Below, piece after piece: positions 62,189 through 64,000 of a stretch of DNA of 64,000 nucleotides (position 1 is its first letter; every line of letters starts with the position of its first letter). Both the position numbers and the translations under genes were made by a program. The notes beneath the pieces are model-generated. The model ran no database searches. It worked only from the letters and a program-made list of their open reading frames with translations, and was not told the origin of the DNA. Origin of the DNA: Serratia rhizosphaerae (GTDB taxonomy: Bacteria > Pseudomonadota > Gammaproteobacteria > Enterobacterales > Enterobacteriaceae); NCBI RefSeq assembly GCF_009817885.1, contig NZ_CP041764.1, positions 3,782,001 to 3,846,000 of the forward strand, given 5' to 3'.

Positions 62189-62341
62189 GTGCATAAGAAA
62201 TATGCGCTACACCTGTTAGTCGTTGTATGCATTACGGTTTTAATATTCTTTGGGATGATAAAAGGTTCGCTCTGCGAGCTGAAGATTGACCAGGGGAATA
62301 TTACGATCCACATGACGCTGGCATGTGATGTGAAGCGGTAA
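62189..62341 (+). CDS. Hok/Gef-family type I toxin
   Basis: 50 residues from a GTG at 62189 with a near-perfect AAGGAGG 6 bases upstream. Resembles HokE/Hok: short basic N-terminus (HKKYALHLL), one membrane helix (VVVCITVLIFFGMI), then the conserved SLCEL and a C-terminal periplasmic part ending VKR. Members depolarise the inner membrane when translated and are held silent by mRNA folding and an antisense RNA. The frame stays open to an ATG at 62126, in phase with the toxin, which could act like the mok leader frame. Too short for many gene finders. Confidence 0.8.
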   Translation: MHKKYALHLLVVVCITVLIFFGMIKGSLCELKIDQGNITIHMTLACDVKR

Positions 62342-62350
62342 TCATAGCGC

Positions 62351-62434
62351 GGGGTAACCTCAGATGGCGAAAGGCGGACAAGGCTGTCGCAGCGTTTTGC
62401 CAAGGTTGATGTGGAGCTTCAACCGGGTTACCCC
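62351..62434 (+). other. Long-range inverted repeat after the hok-like gene
   Basis: GGGGTAACC (62351-62359) and GGTTACCCC (62426-62434) are perfect 9-bp arms 66 nt apart, enclosing an inner GGTTGA/TCAACC hairpin (62404-62424). This folds the 3' region of the toxin mRNA into a closed domain, as expected for hok-type metastable mRNAs. Confidence 0.55.
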
Positions 62435-62473
62435 GTCTATTTCTGGTATCCAGGCGTTGGTTCAGGCACCCTT

Positions 62474-62734
62474 TTACAATTCCAGCTCGATATCCGCCTG
62501 CGGCATACAGCAGCAGGGCAGGATCTCGCCGTCATTGATAAACGCCAGCGGCTGCTGGCGATAGATCACCTGGCCTTTCACCAGCTTGAGCCGACAAGCG
62601 CCGCAATAGCCGGAACGGCACTGATATTCCACCTGCACGTCGTGCAACTCCAGCACGTCGAGCAGGCTGTTTTCATGTGCCGGACAGTTTAGCTGCGTGC
62701 CGGAAGCCCGCAGCGTGACGGTTGGCGTTGCCAT
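62474..62734 (-). CDS. yfaE: 2Fe-2S ferredoxin YfaE
   Basis: 86 residues. Plant-type ferredoxin with cysteine ligands C39, C44 and C47 (CRSGYCGAC) and a fourth in ILPCCCMP. YfaE keeps the diferric-tyrosyl radical of NrdB active. It starts one base after the nrdB stop, so the two are co-transcribed and probably coupled. Confidence 0.96.
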   Translation of the reverse strand: MATPTVTLRASGTQLNCPAHENSLLDVLELHDVQVEYQCRSGYCGACRLKLVKGQVIYRQQPLAFINDGEILPCCCMPQADIELEL

Positions 62735-62735
62735 C

Positions 62736-63866
62736 TTAGAGCTCGAAGTCGCTCAGGTCGTCGGCGTTGATTTCAGAGTCGATCTGGCCGACCAGGTAGG
62801 AGCTGACTTCCACTTCCTGCGGCGCCACCTGGACGTTGTCGGACACCAGCCAGGCGTTGATCCACGGGATAGGGTTGGAGCGCGTTTCGAACGGCGCGCC
62901 CAGCCCGACGGCCTGCATGCGAATGTTGGTGATGTATTCCACGTACTGGCACAGGATGTCTTTGTTCAGGCCGATCATCGAGCCGCCGCTGAACAGGTAT
63001 TCGGCCCACTCTTTTTCCTGCTGCGCAGCCAGAACGAACAGGTCATAGCACTGCTGCTGACATTCGACGGCGATCTCGGCCATTTCCGGGTCGTCGGCGC
63101 CGGAGCGCATCAGGTTCAGCATATGCTGGGTGCCGGTCAGGTGCAGCGCTTCGTCACGGGCGATCAGCTTGATGATTTTGGCGTTGCCTTCCATCAGCTC
63201 GCGCTCGGCAAAGGCGAATGAACAGGCGAAGCTGACGTAGAAGCGGATCGCTTCCAGCGCGTTGACGCTCATCAGGCACAGATACAGCTGTTTTTTCAGC
63301 GCGCGCAGATTGACGGTAATGGTTTTACCGTTCACCTGATGCTCGCCTTCCCCCAGCAGATGGTAATAGCCGGTCATCGCAATCAGATCGTCGTAGTAGG
63401 ACGAAATGTCTTTCGCACGTTTTTTGATCTCTTCGTTGGTGACGATGTCGTCAAACACCAGCGCCGGATCGTTGACGATATTGCGGATGATGTGGGTGTA
63501 GGAGCGGGAGTGAATGGTCTCGGAGAAGGACCAGGTTTCCACCCAGGTTTCCAGCTCAGGGATCGAGATCAGCGGCAGCAGGGCGACGTTCGGACTGCGG
63601 CCCTGAATGGAGTCCAGCAGCGTCTGATACTTCAGGTTGCTGATGAAGATATGCTTCTCGTGTTCCGGCAGGGCCTGATAGTCGATGCGATCGCGGGAAA
63701 CGTCCACTTCTTCCGGACGCCAGAAGAAGGACAGCTGTTTTTCGATCAGCTTTTCAAAAATTTCATATTTTTGCTGGTCGAAACGCGCGACGTTGACCGA
63801 TTGGCCAAAGAACATCGGTTCGAGCAGTTGATTGTTTTTATTCTGAGAAAAAGTGGTGTAAGCCAT
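62736..63866 (-). CDS. nrdB: Ribonucleoside-diphosphate reductase 1 beta subunit NrdB
   Basis: 376 residues, the same as E. coli. Holds the di-iron centre and radical of class Ia ribonucleotide reductase. Counting the initiator Met, ligands D85, E116 and H119 and the radical Tyr123 (ETIHSRSYTHIIRN) are present. The C-terminal tail that binds NrdA (DDLSDFEL) is intact. Lies between nrdA and yfaE on the minus strand. Confidence 0.98.
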   Translation of the reverse strand: MAYTTFSQNKNNQLLEPMFFGQSVNVARFDQQKYEIFEKLIEKQLSFFWRPEEVDVSRDRIDYQALPEHEKHIFISNLKYQTLLDSIQGRSPNVALLPLISIPELETWVETWSFSETIHSRSYTHIIRNIVNDPALVFDDIVTNEEIKKRAKDISSYYDDLIAMTGYYHLLGEGEHQVNGKTITVNLRALKKQLYLCLMSVNALEAIRFYVSFACSFAFAERELMEGNAKIIKLIARDEALHLTGTQHMLNLMRSGADDPEMAEIAVECQQQCYDLFVLAAQQEKEWAEYLFSGGSMIGLNKDILCQYVEYITNIRMQAVGLGAPFETRSNPIPWINAWLVSDNVQVAPQEVEVSSYLVGQIDSEINADDLSDFEL

Positions 63867-63894
63867 GAGCCTGAATCCTTTGATACCACACAGA

Positions 63895-63920
63895 TAGGGG
63901 CCGGATTATACCGGCCCCTA
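63895..63920. other. Stem-loop between nrdA and nrdB
   Basis: TAGGGGCCGG (63895-63904), loop ATTATA, CCGGCCCCTA (63911-63920): a perfect 10-bp stem. A third copy of the arm (TAGGGGCCG) starts at 63934, so alternative pairing is possible. It lies about 30 bp upstream of nrdB and may set the NrdA:NrdB ratio. Confidence 0.65.
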
Positions 63921-63964
63921 CGTGCGAACTTTGTAGGGGCCGAACGCCCGACCCTCAGCGTTAA

Positions 63965-64000
63965 TTAAATCTTGCAGGCGCCGCTTTCGCAGTCGTCATC
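63965..64000 (-). CDS. nrdA: Ribonucleoside-diphosphate reductase 1 alpha subunit NrdA, last 11 codons
   Basis: Only the C-terminus is in the window: DDDCESGACKI and a TAA stop. The CESGAC Cys pair is the mobile thiol pair that passes reducing power from thioredoxin or glutaredoxin to the active site of class Ia reductase. The rest lies beyond base 64000. Confidence 0.93.
   Translation of the reverse strand, partial: DDDCESGACKI

Overview
The window is a stretch of enterobacterial chromosome, high in G+C (near 60% by eye). Protein sequences and gene order point to Serratia, close to S. marcescens. The backbone follows the E. coli order purF-ubiX-his transport-yfcH-folX-yfcG-yfcE-yfcD-pta-ackA-yfbVUTSR-alaA-lrhA-nuoA to nuoN-elaB-menFDHBCE-yfaZ-yfaY-yfaE-nrdB-nrdA. 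Protein lengths match the E. coli orthologues closely. I see no tRNA, rRNA, CRISPR array, insertion sequence or prophage.

Layout. 1-5496: end of purF, ubiX, and a histidine/lysine/arginine ABC importer (hisJQMP) with a sigma-54 promoter and NtrC-like sites. 5516-9062: small housekeeping genes (yfcH, folX, yfcG, yfcE, yfcD). 9118-14616: an accessory sugar locus where E. coli has yfcC. It holds a LacI-family regulator, an ascorbate-family PTS (IIA, IIB, IIC) and a transketolase split in two genes. 15070-18570: pta and ackA. 18936-24565: yfbV, yfbU, yfbT, yfbS, yfbR and alaA. 25413-26336: the LysR regulator LrhA (called HexS in Serratia), flanked by long AT-rich gaps. 27048-42177: the complete 13-gene complex I operon with fused nuoCD.

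42237-49021 is a second accessory block. It has a LysR regulator divergent from an acetolactate-synthase-like ThDP enzyme, then a secreted cupin and a DMT exporter, followed by an MFS transporter and a DUF1097 membrane protein. 49162-56899: elaB and the menaquinone operon, with menF separated from menDHBCE by 286 bp. 56938-61959: katA, yfaZ, tyrP (with a textbook pair of TyrR boxes) and yfaY. 62101-62434: a Hok/Gef-type toxin gene inside a strongly structured transcript. 62474-64000: yfaE, nrdB and the last codons of nrdA.

How the genes work together: complex I, the Pta-AckA acetate branch and menaquinone synthesis form the respiratory and fermentative core. The his importer and TyrP bring in amino acids under nitrogen and aromatic amino acid control. 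NrdA, NrdB and YfaE make deoxynucleotides. The best candidates for undescribed biology are the ThDP enzyme-cupin-DMT locus, the PTS-split transketolase operon, the hairpin-rich intergenic element at 14738-14891 with a CsrA-like loop, and the hok-like locus.
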